A stretch of DNA of 64,000 bases from Calothrix sp. PCC 7507 (GCF_000316575.1 NC_019682.1:1116001-1180000); one strand, 5' to 3'; shown: positions 23,974-33,113, counted from the first letter of the stretch. The notes: a model not told the origin generated them from the letters alone. Program-made: numbers and translations.

Positions 23974-24828
23974 ATGGTAGCAGGGATAACCAAGCGGCAG
24001 CTGGTAATTATTGGTGGTGCTGAAGACAGGGATGGAGATTCGCAAATATTGAGAGAGTTTGTGCGCCGCGCTGGTGGTACGAAAGCCAGAATTGTCATTA
24101 TGACGGCGGCTACAGAACTACCAAGAGAAACCGGAGAAAATTATATTAGAGTGTTTGAGCGCTTAGGAGCGGAGCAAGTTCGGATCATTGATACCGAAAC
24201 TCGTGAAGATGCAGCTTCATCTACAGCATTAGAAGCGATCGCTAAAGCAACAGGTGTATTTTTTACTGGCGGTGATCAAGCCCGCATCACCAGCATCCTC
24301 AAAGACACTGAAATTGATACAGCTATTCACCAACTCTTCTCAGAAGGTATAGTTGTGGCGGGAACCAGTGCCGGAGCCGCCGTCATGCCAGATAAAATGA
24401 TTGTAGAAGGTGACTCACAAACAAACCCCCGGCTGGAAATTGTCGATATGGGACCCGGTTTAGGTTTTCTGCCTGGAGTAGTAATCGATCAGCATTTTTC
24501 CCAACGTGGACGCTTGGGACGCTTAATTTCAGCATTGTTACAAGAACCGGCTGTCTTAGGATTTGGCATTGACGAGAATACGGCGATGGTAGTCACCGAT
24601 AACCAAATCGAAATCATTGGAGCCGGCTGTGTCACGATTGTGGACGAGTCAGAGGCTACTTATAACAACCTTAGTGAAATTCTTAGAGATGAACCCTTAG
24701 CAATTTGCGGAGCAAAGCTGCATATTCTACCACACGGGTACAAATTTGATCTGAAAACCCGCCAACCCATCATAGACCAGAGCGTGGCGGCAAATGTCTC
24801 TGTGCCAGTTGGCTCAACAAGCACTTAA
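23974..24828 (+). CDS. cphB: Cyanophycinase
   Basis: 284-residue serine-type exopeptidase that breaks cyanophycin (multi-L-arginyl-poly-L-aspartate), the cyanobacterial nitrogen store, into beta-Asp-Arg dipeptides. The nucleophile lies in VVAGTSAGAAVMPD, with the serine at residue 132, the same position as the catalytic serine of the Synechocystis enzyme as I recall it. Other conserved pieces are LVIIGGAEDRDGD, GVFFTGGDQARI and DQHFSQRGRLGRL. Length is typical (270-300). Cyanophycin synthetase (cphA), often next to cphB, is absent here; rpsO follows. Cytosolic. Confidence 0.93.
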   Translation: MVAGITKRQLVIIGGAEDRDGDSQILREFVRRAGGTKARIVIMTAATELPRETGENYIRVFERLGAEQVRIIDTETREDAASSTALEAIAKATGVFFTGGDQARITSILKDTEIDTAIHQLFSEGIVVAGTSAGAAVMPDKMIVEGDSQTNPRLEIVDMGPGLGFLPGVVIDQHFSQRGRLGRLISALLQEPAVLGFGIDENTAMVVTDNQIEIIGAGCVTIVDESEATYNNLSEILRDEPLAICGAKLHILPHGYKFDLKTRQPIIDQSVAANVSVPVGSTST

Positions 24829-24958
24829 ATTTTAGGAATCAGAGAGTAAATACTTGCAGACAGGTGAATGTTTAAATCTTGCGTCACCCTAAATTTAGGG
24901 CTGTGATATTATAAGAGACTGCTGCATAAAATTAGAAAAACTAGAAATTAAATCGATC

Positions 24959-25228
24959 ATGGCCCTGACGCAACTGCGAAAACAAGAACTCATTTCCAAC
25001 TACCAGGTTCACGAAACTGATACTGGTTCATCTGAAGTCCAAGTGGCTATGTTGACTGAGCGCATTAACCGCCTCAGCGAACATCTCCAAGCCAATAAAA
25101 AAGACCATTCTTCTCGCAGGGGATTGTTGAAGCTAATTGGTCAGCGTAAGCGACTTCTAGCCTATATTCAACAAGGCAGCCGGGAAAAATATCAAGCTTT
25201 GATTGCTCGCCTCGGTATTCGTGGTTAG
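24959..25228 (+). CDS. rpsO: 30S ribosomal protein S15
   Basis: 89 residues, a full-length small-subunit protein that binds 16S rRNA in the central domain. The conserved core [20 protein letters not shown] and [20 protein letters not shown] are both present. In many bacteria S15 represses its own translation through a 5' UTR structure; the 130-base leader here (24829-24958) could do this but no clear fold was found. The PAM68-like gene follows by 12 bases. Confidence 0.97.
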   Translation: MALTQLRKQELISNYQVHETDTGSSEVQVAMLTERINRLSEHLQANKKDHSSRRGLLKLIGQRKRLLAYIQQGSREKYQALIARLGIRG

Positions 25229-25240
25229 GAATTACCGTTT

Positions 25241-25711
25241 ATGTCTGCTGAAGAATCTGAACGCAGTCGCTTGCCTTTTGAACCAAACAAAAAGCGCCAA
25301 AAACCAATAAAATCTCAGAGTGAACCAGTAATACAACCCAAAGAATCTGGGAAAAAGGCTGACAAGCGTCCGACTTTCGCTAAGGAAGAGATGGCAATTC
25401 CCCAAGTTGTCAGTCAGCGGATGGTGCGTCGAGTCGCTGGATTTTGTGGTATACCAACAGCATTAGGCATTACTACCTTAGTTACCAGCTATCTGCTTGC
25501 AGTTAACACCGACATCAAATTACCTCCCGTTGCCGTGTTATTGGTGAACATGGGATTTTTTGGTCTAGGGGTTTTGGGAATAACCTATGGTGTACTCTCC
25601 GCTTCTTGGGATGAAGAAAGAGCAGGTAGTCTCCTGGGTTTGAGCGAGTTCAACACCAATTGGGGACGAATGGTAGCGGTTTGGCGCGAATCTCGGCAAA
25701 AAAACGTATGA
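25241..25711 (+). CDS. PAM68-like protein (photosystem II assembly)
   Basis: 156 residues. The basic, disordered N-terminus (about 55 residues) is followed by QVVSQRMVRRVAGFCGIPTA and two transmembrane helices (about 70-90 and 100-120), then YGVLSASWDEERAGSLLGLS, the pattern of the PAM68/Sll0933 family that assists PSII assembly in the thylakoid membrane. It starts 12 bases after rpsO, so the two are probably co-transcribed. Confidence 0.9.
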   Translation: MSAEESERSRLPFEPNKKRQKPIKSQSEPVIQPKESGKKADKRPTFAKEEMAIPQVVSQRMVRRVAGFCGIPTALGITTLVTSYLLAVNTDIKLPPVAVLLVNMGFFGLGVLGITYGVLSASWDEERAGSLLGLSEFNTNWGRMVAVWRESRQKNV

Positions 25712-25760
25712 TGGCGCTCAGACATCCATCTGCTCGTCAATTATTGGTTAGATTTTAAAT

Positions 25761-25786
25761 CAGTGAACAGTGAACAGTGAACAGTT
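25761..25786. repeat. Heptameric repeat (AGTGAAC)
   Basis: Three tandem AGTGAAC units downstream of the PAM68-like gene. Confidence 0.6.
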
Positions 25787-25798
25787 ATCGGGCATACG

Positions 25799-25957
25799 GT
25801 GGTGGATTTAAACCCGTCCTTACGAGCGATGCTACAAATAGCCGCTAATGCCACTTTCTCTACTTGGCAAGACCCCACTACCTCACCAACAACGCCTTCG
25901 ACCAATTGGTTAAGGACAGTCACCCAAGCGATGAAACTGATAACAGTTAACTGTTAA
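25799..25957 (+). pseudogene. Protein-like frame hemmed in by tandem repeats
   Basis: GTG-initiated frame of 52 residues with coding-like composition: VVDLNPSLRAMLQIAANATF, then STWQDPTTSPTTPSTNWLRT, VTQAMKL. Its last codons (ITVNC) are written by the CTGTTAA repeat array, and an AGTGAAC array lies just upstream, so either a small gene lost its original ends or the frame is a remnant. The reverse strand also has an open frame, but the plus reading looks more natural. Not recognised. Confidence 0.35.
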
Positions 25958-25972
25958 CTGTTAACTGTTAAA
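25935..25972. repeat. Heptameric repeat (CTGTTAA)
   Basis: CTGATAA/CAGTTAA/CTGTTAA units in tandem, 28 bases upstream of aroF. Confidence 0.75.
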
Positions 25973-26000
25973 AGCAACTCAACTAACCAAAGAATTTAAT

Positions 26001-27059
26001 ATGATCGTAGTAATGAAGATTGGTTCTCCCGATGCGGAAATCAACCGTATTAATGAGGAATTAACCAGTTGGGGGCTAACACCAGAGAAAATTATCGGTA
26101 AGCACAAGGTTGTCATTGGTCTAGTAGGTGAGACCGTTGATTTAGACCCCCTCCAAATTCAGGAAGTTAGTCCTTGGATTGAACAAGTATTACGGGTAGA
26201 ACTGCCTTATAAACGGGCTAGCCGCCAGTACCGTCAAGGGGAAGCTTCGGAGGTGATAGTTAACACTCCCGATGGGCCAGTTGTGTTTGGTGAACACCAT
26301 CCCTTAGTAGTTGTAGCTGGGCCTTGCTCAGTAGAAAATGAAGACATGATTGTGGAAACCGCACTCCGCGTTAAGGCGGCTGGCGCTAAATTTTTACGCG
26401 GTGGTGCTTACAAACCCCGAACTTCACCTTACGCTTTTCAAGGACACGGCGAGAGTGCTTTGGAATTATTAGCTAGGGCTAGAGAAGTCAGCGGACTCGG
26501 TGTCATCACGGAAGTCATGGACGCTGAAGACCTAGATAAAATCGTCGAAGTTGCCGATGTAATTCAGGTAGGTGCGAGAAATATGCAAAATTTCTCCCTG
26601 CTGAAAAAAGTCGGGGCACAGCCAAAAGCGGTGCTGTTAAAGCGCGGCATGGCTGCTACTATTGAAGACTGGTTGATGGCTGCTGAGTATGTTTTGGCAG
26701 CGGGAAATCCCAATGTGATTTTATGTGAGCGAGGAATTCGCACCTTCGATCGCCAGTTTACCCGTAATACCCTAGATATATCGGTAGTGCCTGTATTGCG
26801 AAAGTTGACTCACTTACCAATCATGATTGACCCTAGTCATGGCACAGGTTGGTCTGAGTTTGTACCTTCAATGGCAATGGCAGCGATCGCAGCTGGAACT
26901 GATTCTCTCATGATTGAGGTTCATCCCAACCCGAAAAAAGCTTTGTCAGATGGACCCCAATCTCTGACACCAGAAGCTTTTGACCGCTTAATGCCAGAAT
27001 TAGCAGTGATTGGTAAGGCTGTAGGACGCTGGCCACAACAATTAACAGTTATCAGTTAA
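26001..27059 (+). CDS. aroF: 3-deoxy-7-phosphoheptulonate (DAHP) synthase, AroA-I-beta type
   Basis: 352 residues. Catalyses the first step of the shikimate pathway, joining phosphoenolpyruvate and erythrose 4-phosphate. An N-terminal ferredoxin-like domain (about residues 1-75) is the feedback module in related Thermotoga-type enzymes. The TIM barrel follows with VVVAGPCSVENEDM, KFLRGGAYKPRTSPYAFQG, LKRGMAATIEDWL, LCERGIRTF and PIMIDPSHGTGWS, including the metal-binding Cys and His. Length fits the family. Monocistronic; CTGTTAA repeats precede its ribosome-binding site. Confidence 0.95.
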   Translation: MIVVMKIGSPDAEINRINEELTSWGLTPEKIIGKHKVVIGLVGETVDLDPLQIQEVSPWIEQVLRVELPYKRASRQYRQGEASEVIVNTPDGPVVFGEHHPLVVVAGPCSVENEDMIVETALRVKAAGAKFLRGGAYKPRTSPYAFQGHGESALELLARAREVSGLGVITEVMDAEDLDKIVEVADVIQVGARNMQNFSLLKKVGAQPKAVLLKRGMAATIEDWLMAAEYVLAAGNPNVILCERGIRTFDRQFTRNTLDISVVPVLRKLTHLPIMIDPSHGTGWSEFVPSMAMAAIAAGTDSLMIEVHPNPKKALSDGPQSLTPEAFDRLMPELAVIGKAVGRWPQQLTVIS

Positions 27060-27172
27060 CAGTTATCAGTTAGCAGGCGTATGTGTAGATTCTATCTACA
27101 GCACAACAACGCCTTGCTATGTCACGCAGCGTGATTAAGCCCAAAACCCTTACAAATGACAAATGACGCTCC

Positions 27173-27799
27173 TTACTTTTCCGCAAGAATCGCGTAAATT
27201 TCCTGTTTAACTTGCTCTAGCAGTTCCCGCACCCGATTCATCCGCGCCACATTGCCACTGCGAGCAACCTGCACTATCACACCAGCTAATTCTGTTGCTA
27301 CTTTCCGCAACTCAATAAACTCTTGGGGCTTACCTGTCATAAAACTTTTGAAAGCATCCCAAGGTGAATCAGAATTTTCTTGTTGGTTACGCTCTGCTAA
27401 GAGTTCTCTACCCTCATCTGTAATTGTATAAACTCGCTTACCGCCTTCTTGAGAACTTTTGAGATAGCCACCTTCTTCTAGCATCTGAAGTGTGGGATAC
27501 ACTGAGCCAGGACTAAGGCGGCGGAAACCACCGTAGCGATTTTCCATCTCTTTAATTAGGTCGTAACCATGACTAGGATGCTCTGATAGCAGTTCCAGCA
27601 AAATAAACTTGATGTCACCTTTACGAGTCCGGTATTCATCTCTCCAACCACGACCAAACATTTCATCACCAGGGTGCTTGTCATGGTGTCCACCATGATG
27701 CTTGTCATGCTGGAACCGATGACTCACAAAAAATGAATCATCTTCGCTAACTCCTGCCCATGCAGGTACCAGAAAACGAGAACGAAAGTGTCTAAACAT
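27173..27799 (-). CDS. PadR family transcriptional regulator
   Basis: 208 residues. The winged-helix domain spans about residues 55-140 (KFILLELLSEHPSHGYDLIK, then FRRLSPGSVYPTLQMLEEGG, KRVYTITDEGRELL), the PadR hallmark. The C-terminal helix for dimerisation follows. The N-terminal 50 residues carry a histidine-rich run (FQHDKHHGGHHDKHPGDE), unusual and suggestive of metal binding. Two identical palindromes 32 bases or so before the start (27832-27861) are likely its own operator, so autorepression is expected. Ligand and targets unknown. Confidence 0.9.
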   Translation of the reverse strand: MFRHFRSRFLVPAWAGVSEDDSFFVSHRFQHDKHHGGHHDKHPGDEMFGRGWRDEYRTRKGDIKFILLELLSEHPSHGYDLIKEMENRYGGFRRLSPGSVYPTLQMLEEGGYLKSSQEGGKRVYTITDEGRELLAERNQQENSDSPWDAFKSFMTGKPQEFIELRKVATELAGVIVQVARSGNVARMNRVRELLEQVKQEIYAILAEK

Positions 27800-27831
27800 A
27801 AATGAATCTCAAATCAACTTTTTCTACTATA

Positions 27832-27861
27832 CGATATATCGGAATAAATTGCGATATATCG
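27832..27861. promoter_or_regulatory. Double palindromic operator of the PadR gene
   Basis: The perfect palindrome CGATATATCG occurs twice (27832-27841 and 27852-27861), each followed by GAATA; the centres are 20 bases apart, about two helical turns, which would place two regulator dimers on one DNA face. It is 32 bases upstream of the PadR start. Confidence 0.65.
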
Positions 27862-27955
27862 GAATAGAATTTTATGCTGATTTAATTTTTAGTAGAGCGA
27901 TCGCTCTTTTGATGAAAAGCGATCGCCTTTTCAAAGTTATAAGGACAGAGAGATT

Positions 27956-28828
27956 TTAGCGGCGTCTACCAAATGAGCGGCGGGGTGCAGAACTACGTCC
28001 ACTACCAAAGCTGCTACCGCTGGGACTGCGTCTGGTTGAGTTAGAGTTACCCGAAGGTCTCAATTCACTACCACCAAAACCGGAACCACTCGGACGGTTC
28101 GTCGTGTTACGTGGTGTGGTACGTATGGTTGAATTGTTAGGAGATGACCTTCTAATTGTTCCTGTACTGCGGAAAGCAGTACGATTTCTCACCGCCGCAG
28201 GTGGCTCATTGTAGCGACCCCGGTAGCTCGATACAGCTTGATCATAGCTGCTACCATACCCACCATAACCAGTCAAAGGCCGTCCCGATTGATAAACAGG
28301 AGGTACGTAATATTGAGGTCTAAACAATAGACTACCAATAGCTTGACCTGCCAAGTTACCAGCTACTGCCCCAGCAAATGGTGCCCAGAAATTAGATTCT
28401 TGGCGGACTACAACTGTTTCTTTTTGCCCTGTTTGGGGATTAGTTTGGTTTTCGGTGACGTTGTGGACATACTCGATTTTAAAATCTTCTGTCAGGTATA
28501 GTGCCGGCTGTCCATTTTCCACCTTCAGATATGTTTTATCACCTGCCTTGATTTGCTCATCAGTCAGCCGGGCCATTTGTAAGTTTTCGGTTTTAAAAGT
28601 TGGAGGCTTACTGTTGATTAAAAACAGCGTGTAATCTCCAGTAGCATCATCATAAGTTGCTTGTTGCACTTGATACTGACCATCACTTAATTTGGTGGCA
28701 GCAGAGTTTTGACTCACATTTTTAGTGGGAGATGTAGTTTGGTTAGAACCTCCACAGGCAACAGTTGTCAAGCACAAACTCAAGGCTAAAACAACAACTG
28801 TGAATTTACGTAGTATGGTCATGATCAT
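27956..28828 (-). CDS. Lipoprotein with Ser/Arg/Gly-rich C-terminal tail
   Basis: 290 residues. The signal peptide ends in a lipobox (VALSLCLTTVACGG), so the cysteine near residue 25 would be lipidated. A folded part (about residues 45-150) with conserved-looking strands is followed by a Gly-zipper-like segment WAPFAGAVAGNLAGQAIGSL, then a low-complexity Ser/Arg/Gly/Asn tail of about 100 residues that is strongly basic. Function unknown. Located between PadR and the DUF1517 gene on the same strand, but with gaps of 127 bases or so on the PadR side. Confidence 0.7.
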   Translation of the reverse strand: MIMTILRKFTVVVLALSLCLTTVACGGSNQTTSPTKNVSQNSAATKLSDGQYQVQQATYDDATGDYTLFLINSKPPTFKTENLQMARLTDEQIKAGDKTYLKVENGQPALYLTEDFKIEYVHNVTENQTNPQTGQKETVVVRQESNFWAPFAGAVAGNLAGQAIGSLLFRPQYYVPPVYQSGRPLTGYGGYGSSYDQAVSSYRGRYNEPPAAVRNRTAFRSTGTIRRSSPNNSTIRTTPRNTTNRPSGSGFGGSELRPSGNSNSTRRSPSGSSFGSGRSSAPRRSFGRRR

Positions 28829-28897
28829 TGCACTATTATCCTATACTTGAGCTTAACAATTATCGATAAGGGTAGTAAGTACGGTCTACCCTACAAG

Positions 28898-29491
28898 TTA
28901 CAAAGGAATTAATTCTGGGTAATATTGCAACAACTGATCGTTAGTGAGTTCATCGCCTAACTGCGCTGGGGAAAAATGCACTTGGATGGCTTTAAGTTTA
29001 TGCTTGTAGTGCAAATTAATTAAGGCTTTAAAAGCTTCCTTTAGTGCCTGAATATTAGCAAGGTCAGTTTCTAAATCTGGGACTTCACCTTCATAAGCCA
29101 CCGTAATCATCACAACTATGTTACGTGTTACAGGTATAGATAAAGGTTCATTGGCTCCCAAAGGAGAACTAACATCGATATCAGCGGCGTATCGTTGAGC
29201 CGAATCGGTAAATAAATCATTGACATAATCTCCCGCCTCGCCTTCATCCCAAAAAACATCACCTTCATTGGCAGCAGAGAGCCAATATTCATCATATTGC
29301 AACAGAGTTTGGCTGATTTGGACTAATTCTTCCCCCAAAATTTCTAAGTCACCATCGGCAGCGATCGCTGCTCTACCAGCACTATTTAATACTCCTAAAA
29401 TGGGAGCTACTTCATCACCTCCTAAATGTAGAAATAAGCGAAAGACAACATAGCGAGTCCGTCCAATCATTCTATTAAAAGTATCGCGCAT
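28898..29491 (-). CDS. DUF1517 domain-containing protein
   Basis: 197 residues, soluble. Matches the DUF1517 pattern: IPVTRNIVVMITVAYEGEVP, DLANIQALKEAFKALINLHY and KLKAIQVHFSPAQLGDELTN, with a YYPELIPL end. In cyanobacteria and plastids the family is linked to thylakoid or stress functions, without an established reaction. It lies 69 bases upstream of the lipoprotein gene, so they may be co-transcribed. Confidence 0.85.
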   Translation of the reverse strand: MRDTFNRMIGRTRYVVFRLFLHLGGDEVAPILGVLNSAGRAAIAADGDLEILGEELVQISQTLLQYDEYWLSAANEGDVFWDEGEAGDYVNDLFTDSAQRYAADIDVSSPLGANEPLSIPVTRNIVVMITVAYEGEVPDLETDLANIQALKEAFKALINLHYKHKLKAIQVHFSPAQLGDELTNDQLLQYYPELIPL

Positions 29492-29812
29492 TTTTTTCCT
29501 CCATAAATTTGTTAGTTGTCATTTGTCATTCGTCATTCGTCATTTGCTACTGGTTGAAGAAGAATACATCCGTCAGAATCAATCAGTCGCGGGTCTGAAT
29601 CCCCGACTGAATTGTTGCACTACCAAATTTTCTTGTTTATGCGTGTGCTTAAACCTGATTATTCATCCGCTTTTTCCTACAGAATACCTTTCCTGAATTC
29701 TGAATTCTGACTCCTGAATCCTGAATCCTGAATCCCGACTCCTGACTCCTGTTAGATAATGGAAAAATGGTACATGTAGAACGTGGGTAGAGTAATTTCA
29801 GACTTTATCTGA
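29492..29812. other. Intergenic region with tandem repeats
   Basis: 321 bases. A GTCATT(T/C) array lies at 29516-29550, a palindrome CAATCAGTCG...CGACTGAATTG at 29578-29614, and CTGAATC/CTGACTC heptamers at 29692-29751. No gene or clear terminator. Confidence 0.55.
29692..29751. repeat. Heptameric repeat (CTGAATC/CTGACTC)
   Basis: About eight tandem seven-base units in an intergenic gap. Confidence 0.7.
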
Positions 29813-31378
29813 CTATTTTTCAGTGTAATGAAAACTTTTAATGAAATCGACAATCATATTTAAAGAAGGCAGTAAGGATGTTGCTGAATCATTGGATGTG
29901 TCATCAAAAAATTTAGCACTAGAATCAGAGGGATTAATTAATCTTTTACCAAAGTAAGGATTATCATGTATAATAAGGCTCTGAGCGCTGGAATTGGTCA
30001 AAATTGTCTGGGTAGGTGCTTTAAAAAAGTTTAATTTCGCAGCTATGTCTAGATTTTTTTTCATGGCTTTAATCTTCAGAGCTTGATTTCTAGCTTGCTC
30101 GATCAGAGAGATAATCTGCTTCACCTGATGGGGGATTTTTAGCCCCAGTTGGGATATATCTTTGCTCATCATCATTTCCACCACTTTATCAATATTTTGT
30201 TGTGTGTTGGCACTATCTCTAAAGGGCAAAATTGCAATATAAGCTGTGGTTAACAAAGCTTCGTCGCTATCTACTCGGAAGGTGAAAACAGTCCGACGAC
30301 GGCCAATTTCCGTGGTAGGGGGCTGTTTTAAGCGGCGATATTCGCGAGCAATTTGGTAATAAACGCCAGCGAGGGCAAAGTTGGCTTCATGTTCTAGGGC
30401 GGCATCGACGATAATGCGGATTGTTGGTGGAGTTTCATTAAAAAAGTCCCGTGAGTCTTCAGAGTCGAACTTTTGAATGATGGAGCGATCGCCTGTAGGA
30501 GAAAGGTCTATCCATTCACAAGTCATACCTTCAGTTTTTAACCCAAACCTGGAAGTGGCATAAAGTTTCGCCCCAGTTAAAATCGCTCCCGTTAAATCAG
30601 CGCCGATCCATTCGGCTTTAATTAATTTTGCCTGAGTTAAGTTGGCATGGATTAAACTCGCATTTGTTAAGTTTGCGTTACTTAAATCTGCTCCAATTAA
30701 AGTGGCCCCACTCAATTTTGCTCCGCTTAAATCTGCCCACCGGAGATTAGCCTTACTTAAATCCGCCCACCGGAGATTAGCGCCGCTTAAATCTGCACCA
30801 CTGAGGTTAGCATGACTGAGATTTGCTTGTCTAAGTTCAGTATCTCGCAAATTTGCACCACTGAGGTCTGTACGACCCATATCAGTGGCGTTAAGATTTG
30901 CCATTTCTAAATTGGCCCCCGTGAGTGAAGCGCCTCTCAAAGTCGCTTCACTTAAGTCGGCGCGGCGGAGATTTGCTTGTCGCAATGTTGCTTCCCGTAA
31001 ATCAGCGCCACTGAGATTAGCCTCAAATAAATCAGCGCGACTGAGTTCGGCGCGGATTAACTCGGCGCGAATTAATGATGCTCCTCGGAGTTGAGCGCGA
31101 CTGAGATCCGCTCGAATCAAATTAGCAACGTTGAGACTGGTATTGTTGAGAATGGCACTGGCAAGATTCGCGCCACTAAGCCTAGCAACATTCAGCTTGG
31201 CATCACTCAAATTGGCTTCGCTGAGATTTGCACCACTGAGGTTAACCACACTCAAGTTGGCGTAGCTAAGATTTACACTGCTGAGTTTGACACCGCTCAG
31301 ATTGGCTTCAGAGAGGTTAGCACCACTAAAATCTAGAACTCCATCTGCGTATTTTTTGAGCAATTCTTCTACATTCAT
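29813..31378 (-). CDS. Pentapeptide repeat protein with unknown C-terminal domain
   Basis: 521 residues. From about residue 15 to 290 run roughly 50 A(D/N)LSX-type pentapeptide repeats (e.g. LSGANLSEANLSG), which form a right-handed four-sided beta helix. The C-terminal 220 residues are not repeats: they hold an alpha-rich part (IRIIVDAALEHEANFALAGV, then YYQIAREYRRL) and a tail with NPYFGKRLINPSD; no domain is recognised. ATG 31378 is chosen over an upstream TTG at 31381. Cytosolic, function unknown. Confidence 0.85.
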   Translation of the reverse strand: MNVEELLKKYADGVLDFSGANLSEANLSGVKLSSVNLSYANLSVVNLSGANLSEANLSDAKLNVARLSGANLASAILNNTSLNVANLIRADLSRAQLRGASLIRAELIRAELSRADLFEANLSGADLREATLRQANLRRADLSEATLRGASLTGANLEMANLNATDMGRTDLSGANLRDTELRQANLSHANLSGADLSGANLRWADLSKANLRWADLSGAKLSGATLIGADLSNANLTNASLIHANLTQAKLIKAEWIGADLTGAILTGAKLYATSRFGLKTEGMTCEWIDLSPTGDRSIIQKFDSEDSRDFFNETPPTIRIIVDAALEHEANFALAGVYYQIAREYRRLKQPPTTEIGRRRTVFTFRVDSDEALLTTAYIAILPFRDSANTQQNIDKVVEMMMSKDISQLGLKIPHQVKQIISLIEQARNQALKIKAMKKNLDIAAKLNFFKAPTQTILTNSSAQSLIIHDNPYFGKRLINPSDSSAKFFDDTSNDSATSLLPSLNMIVDFIKSFHYTEK

Positions 31379-31480
31379 CAATGCTATCCCTCTGATGCCA
31401 AGTTAAAGTATGCAGAAAATAGATTAAATCAGTGAAATGTTCACTGTTCACTGTTAACTGATGGACTATCAAAATTAAAA

Positions 31481-32320
31481 ATGAAAATTGGTATTGTAGG
31501 ACTCGGACTCATAGGTGGATCTTTGGGTTTTGATTTGCGATCGCAAGGACATAAAGTCTTCGGGGTGAGTCGCCGGGAATCAACTTGTAACAAAGCGATC
31601 GCTCTTGGCAATGTTGATGAGGCGTCAGTGAATCTCCGCCTGTTAGCTCCGACTGAGGTTGTATTTATTTGTACACCTATATCACTTATTGTTCCCCAAG
31701 TTAAGCAGTTGATCGATCATTTGTCCCCCGCTACGGTGGTAACTGATGTTGGTTCAGTCAAAGCACCAATCGTGGAAGCGATTTCTCCTCTTTGGGATCA
31801 TTTTATCGGTGGACACCCAATGGCGGGAACTGCAGATAGCGGTATAGAAGCGGCACAGCGGCATTTGTTTGTTGATCGGCCTTATGTTTTGACACCAATG
31901 ACTACAACACCAACCAGGGCGATCGCGGTTGTAGAGGAAATTGTGCGATCGCTTGGTTCTAAAATCTATTACTGTCAACCAGAACAACATGATCGTGCTG
32001 TCAGCTGGATTTCCCATCTACCTGTGATGGTTAGTACAGCGTTAATTGCTGCTTGCATAAGTGAAACTGACCCCGAAGTTTTGCAATTAGCTCAAAACTT
32101 AGCTAGTTCCGGTTTTCGGGATACTAGCCGTGTAGGTGGCGGGAATCCGGAATTGGGCGTGATGATGGCGCGGTATAACCGTCAAGCATTGCTTAGTTCA
32201 TTGCAACAATATCGCCACAATCTTGATGAATTAATTCATTTAATTGAGCAGGAAGATTGGCAAATCTTAGAGGAAAAATTGCAATTAAATCAACAAGCAC
32301 GACCTAATTTTGTTGAGTAA
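31481..32320 (+). CDS. tyrA: Prephenate/arogenate dehydrogenase
   Basis: 279 residues. Oxidative decarboxylation step of tyrosine synthesis (arogenate form is usual in cyanobacteria). The Rossmann glycine motif is MKIGIVGLGLIGGSLGFDLR; further signature pieces are VFICTPISLIVP, VVTDVGSVKAPIVEA and GGHPMAGTADSGIEAAQRHL (the catalytic histidine), with HDRAVSWISHLPVMVS in the helical C-terminal half. There is no ACT domain, so tyrosine control would be at another level. Monocistronic. Confidence 0.94.
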   Translation: MKIGIVGLGLIGGSLGFDLRSQGHKVFGVSRRESTCNKAIALGNVDEASVNLRLLAPTEVVFICTPISLIVPQVKQLIDHLSPATVVTDVGSVKAPIVEAISPLWDHFIGGHPMAGTADSGIEAAQRHLFVDRPYVLTPMTTTPTRAIAVVEEIVRSLGSKIYYCQPEQHDRAVSWISHLPVMVSTALIAACISETDPEVLQLAQNLASSGFRDTSRVGGGNPELGVMMARYNRQALLSSLQQYRHNLDELIHLIEQEDWQILEEKLQLNQQARPNFVE

Positions 32321-32432
32321 AATCTTCACTATGAACGGTGTGTTACGGCAAAAACATTTATTTTCGAGCTTGTGCCGTAACAGACACTACATTTACGGTT
32401 TAAATTATCCAAAACATCATCATGCACAATTT

Positions 32433-33113
32433 TTATTGAAAAATTTTCAACATCTGACCGCCGCCACGTTGTAAACTATATACAACTTTTTCAATTGCTA
32501 CTTTATAACCTTTAGCTGTATAATATTTCACTACTCCATCTAAATGTTGAGAAGGTTGCAACATTAAAGTTAGCAGGGGAAATATTCTGACTTCTTTGGC
32601 AATACGTAGCATCTCACCGACTGAACTCAGGTGAAACTCATAATCAAGATTATCTGAATACAAAAATAATAAATGTGAGCAAAGAGCTAGGTCAAATTCT
32701 TGATTTTGATATGATAATTTGGGCAATTCCCCAACTACGTATCTATTAGTTTTTTTGCCAATCTCATAATCGGCAAGAAATTCTTCAATAACTTTCACCC
32801 TATTTTTTCGCAAGTCATCTGGAGATTTATGATAGTTCCATACCCAATCATTGGGGGAGGCTTTAACTTGGTTAATGATGTTATCTACAACGGCATTAAA
32901 TCTCTGTAAAATTTCATTACCAGAAAATTGGTACAGTGGATCAACTGAAATTACACTTTTACACCGATGTGTCATTTCTGCATTAAAGCTGGCTGGCCCG
33001 TCACCAATACCGATAATTCTTTTATCTAAATCAGCATCAGTTAAACTGAACATTTTTATATATTCATCCATTGACCTCCCAAAAGGAACTACATTATCTA
33101 AAACCATTGGCAT
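32433..33113 (-). CDS. SAM-dependent methyltransferase-like protein
   Basis: 226 residues with a class I methyltransferase fold: motif I-like IIGIGDGPASFNAEMTHRCK (glycine-rich loop), acidic end of strand 2 in VISVDPLY, and the strand-4 segment FDLALCSHLLFLYS. The C-terminal YYTAKGYKVAIEKVVYSLQR, GGGQML completes the sheet. Substrate unknown. Alone on its strand, downstream of no obvious partner. Confidence 0.7.
   Translation of the reverse strand: MPMVLDNVVPFGRSMDEYIKMFSLTDADLDKRIIGIGDGPASFNAEMTHRCKSVISVDPLYQFSGNEILQRFNAVVDNIINQVKASPNDWVWNYHKSPDDLRKNRVKVIEEFLADYEIGKKTNRYVVGELPKLSYQNQEFDLALCSHLLFLYSDNLDYEFHLSSVGEMLRIAKEVRIFPLLTLMLQPSQHLDGVVKYYTAKGYKVAIEKVVYSLQRGGGQMLKIFQ

Noticed and set aside
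25741-25923. 60-codon minus frame opposite the 25799-25957 frame
   Set aside because: Its ends are written by tandem repeats, and the plus reading has better composition.
29578-29614. tRNA-like T-arm (GGGTCTGAATCCC)
   Set aside because: No matching acceptor, D or anticodon arm; it is a palindromic repeat.
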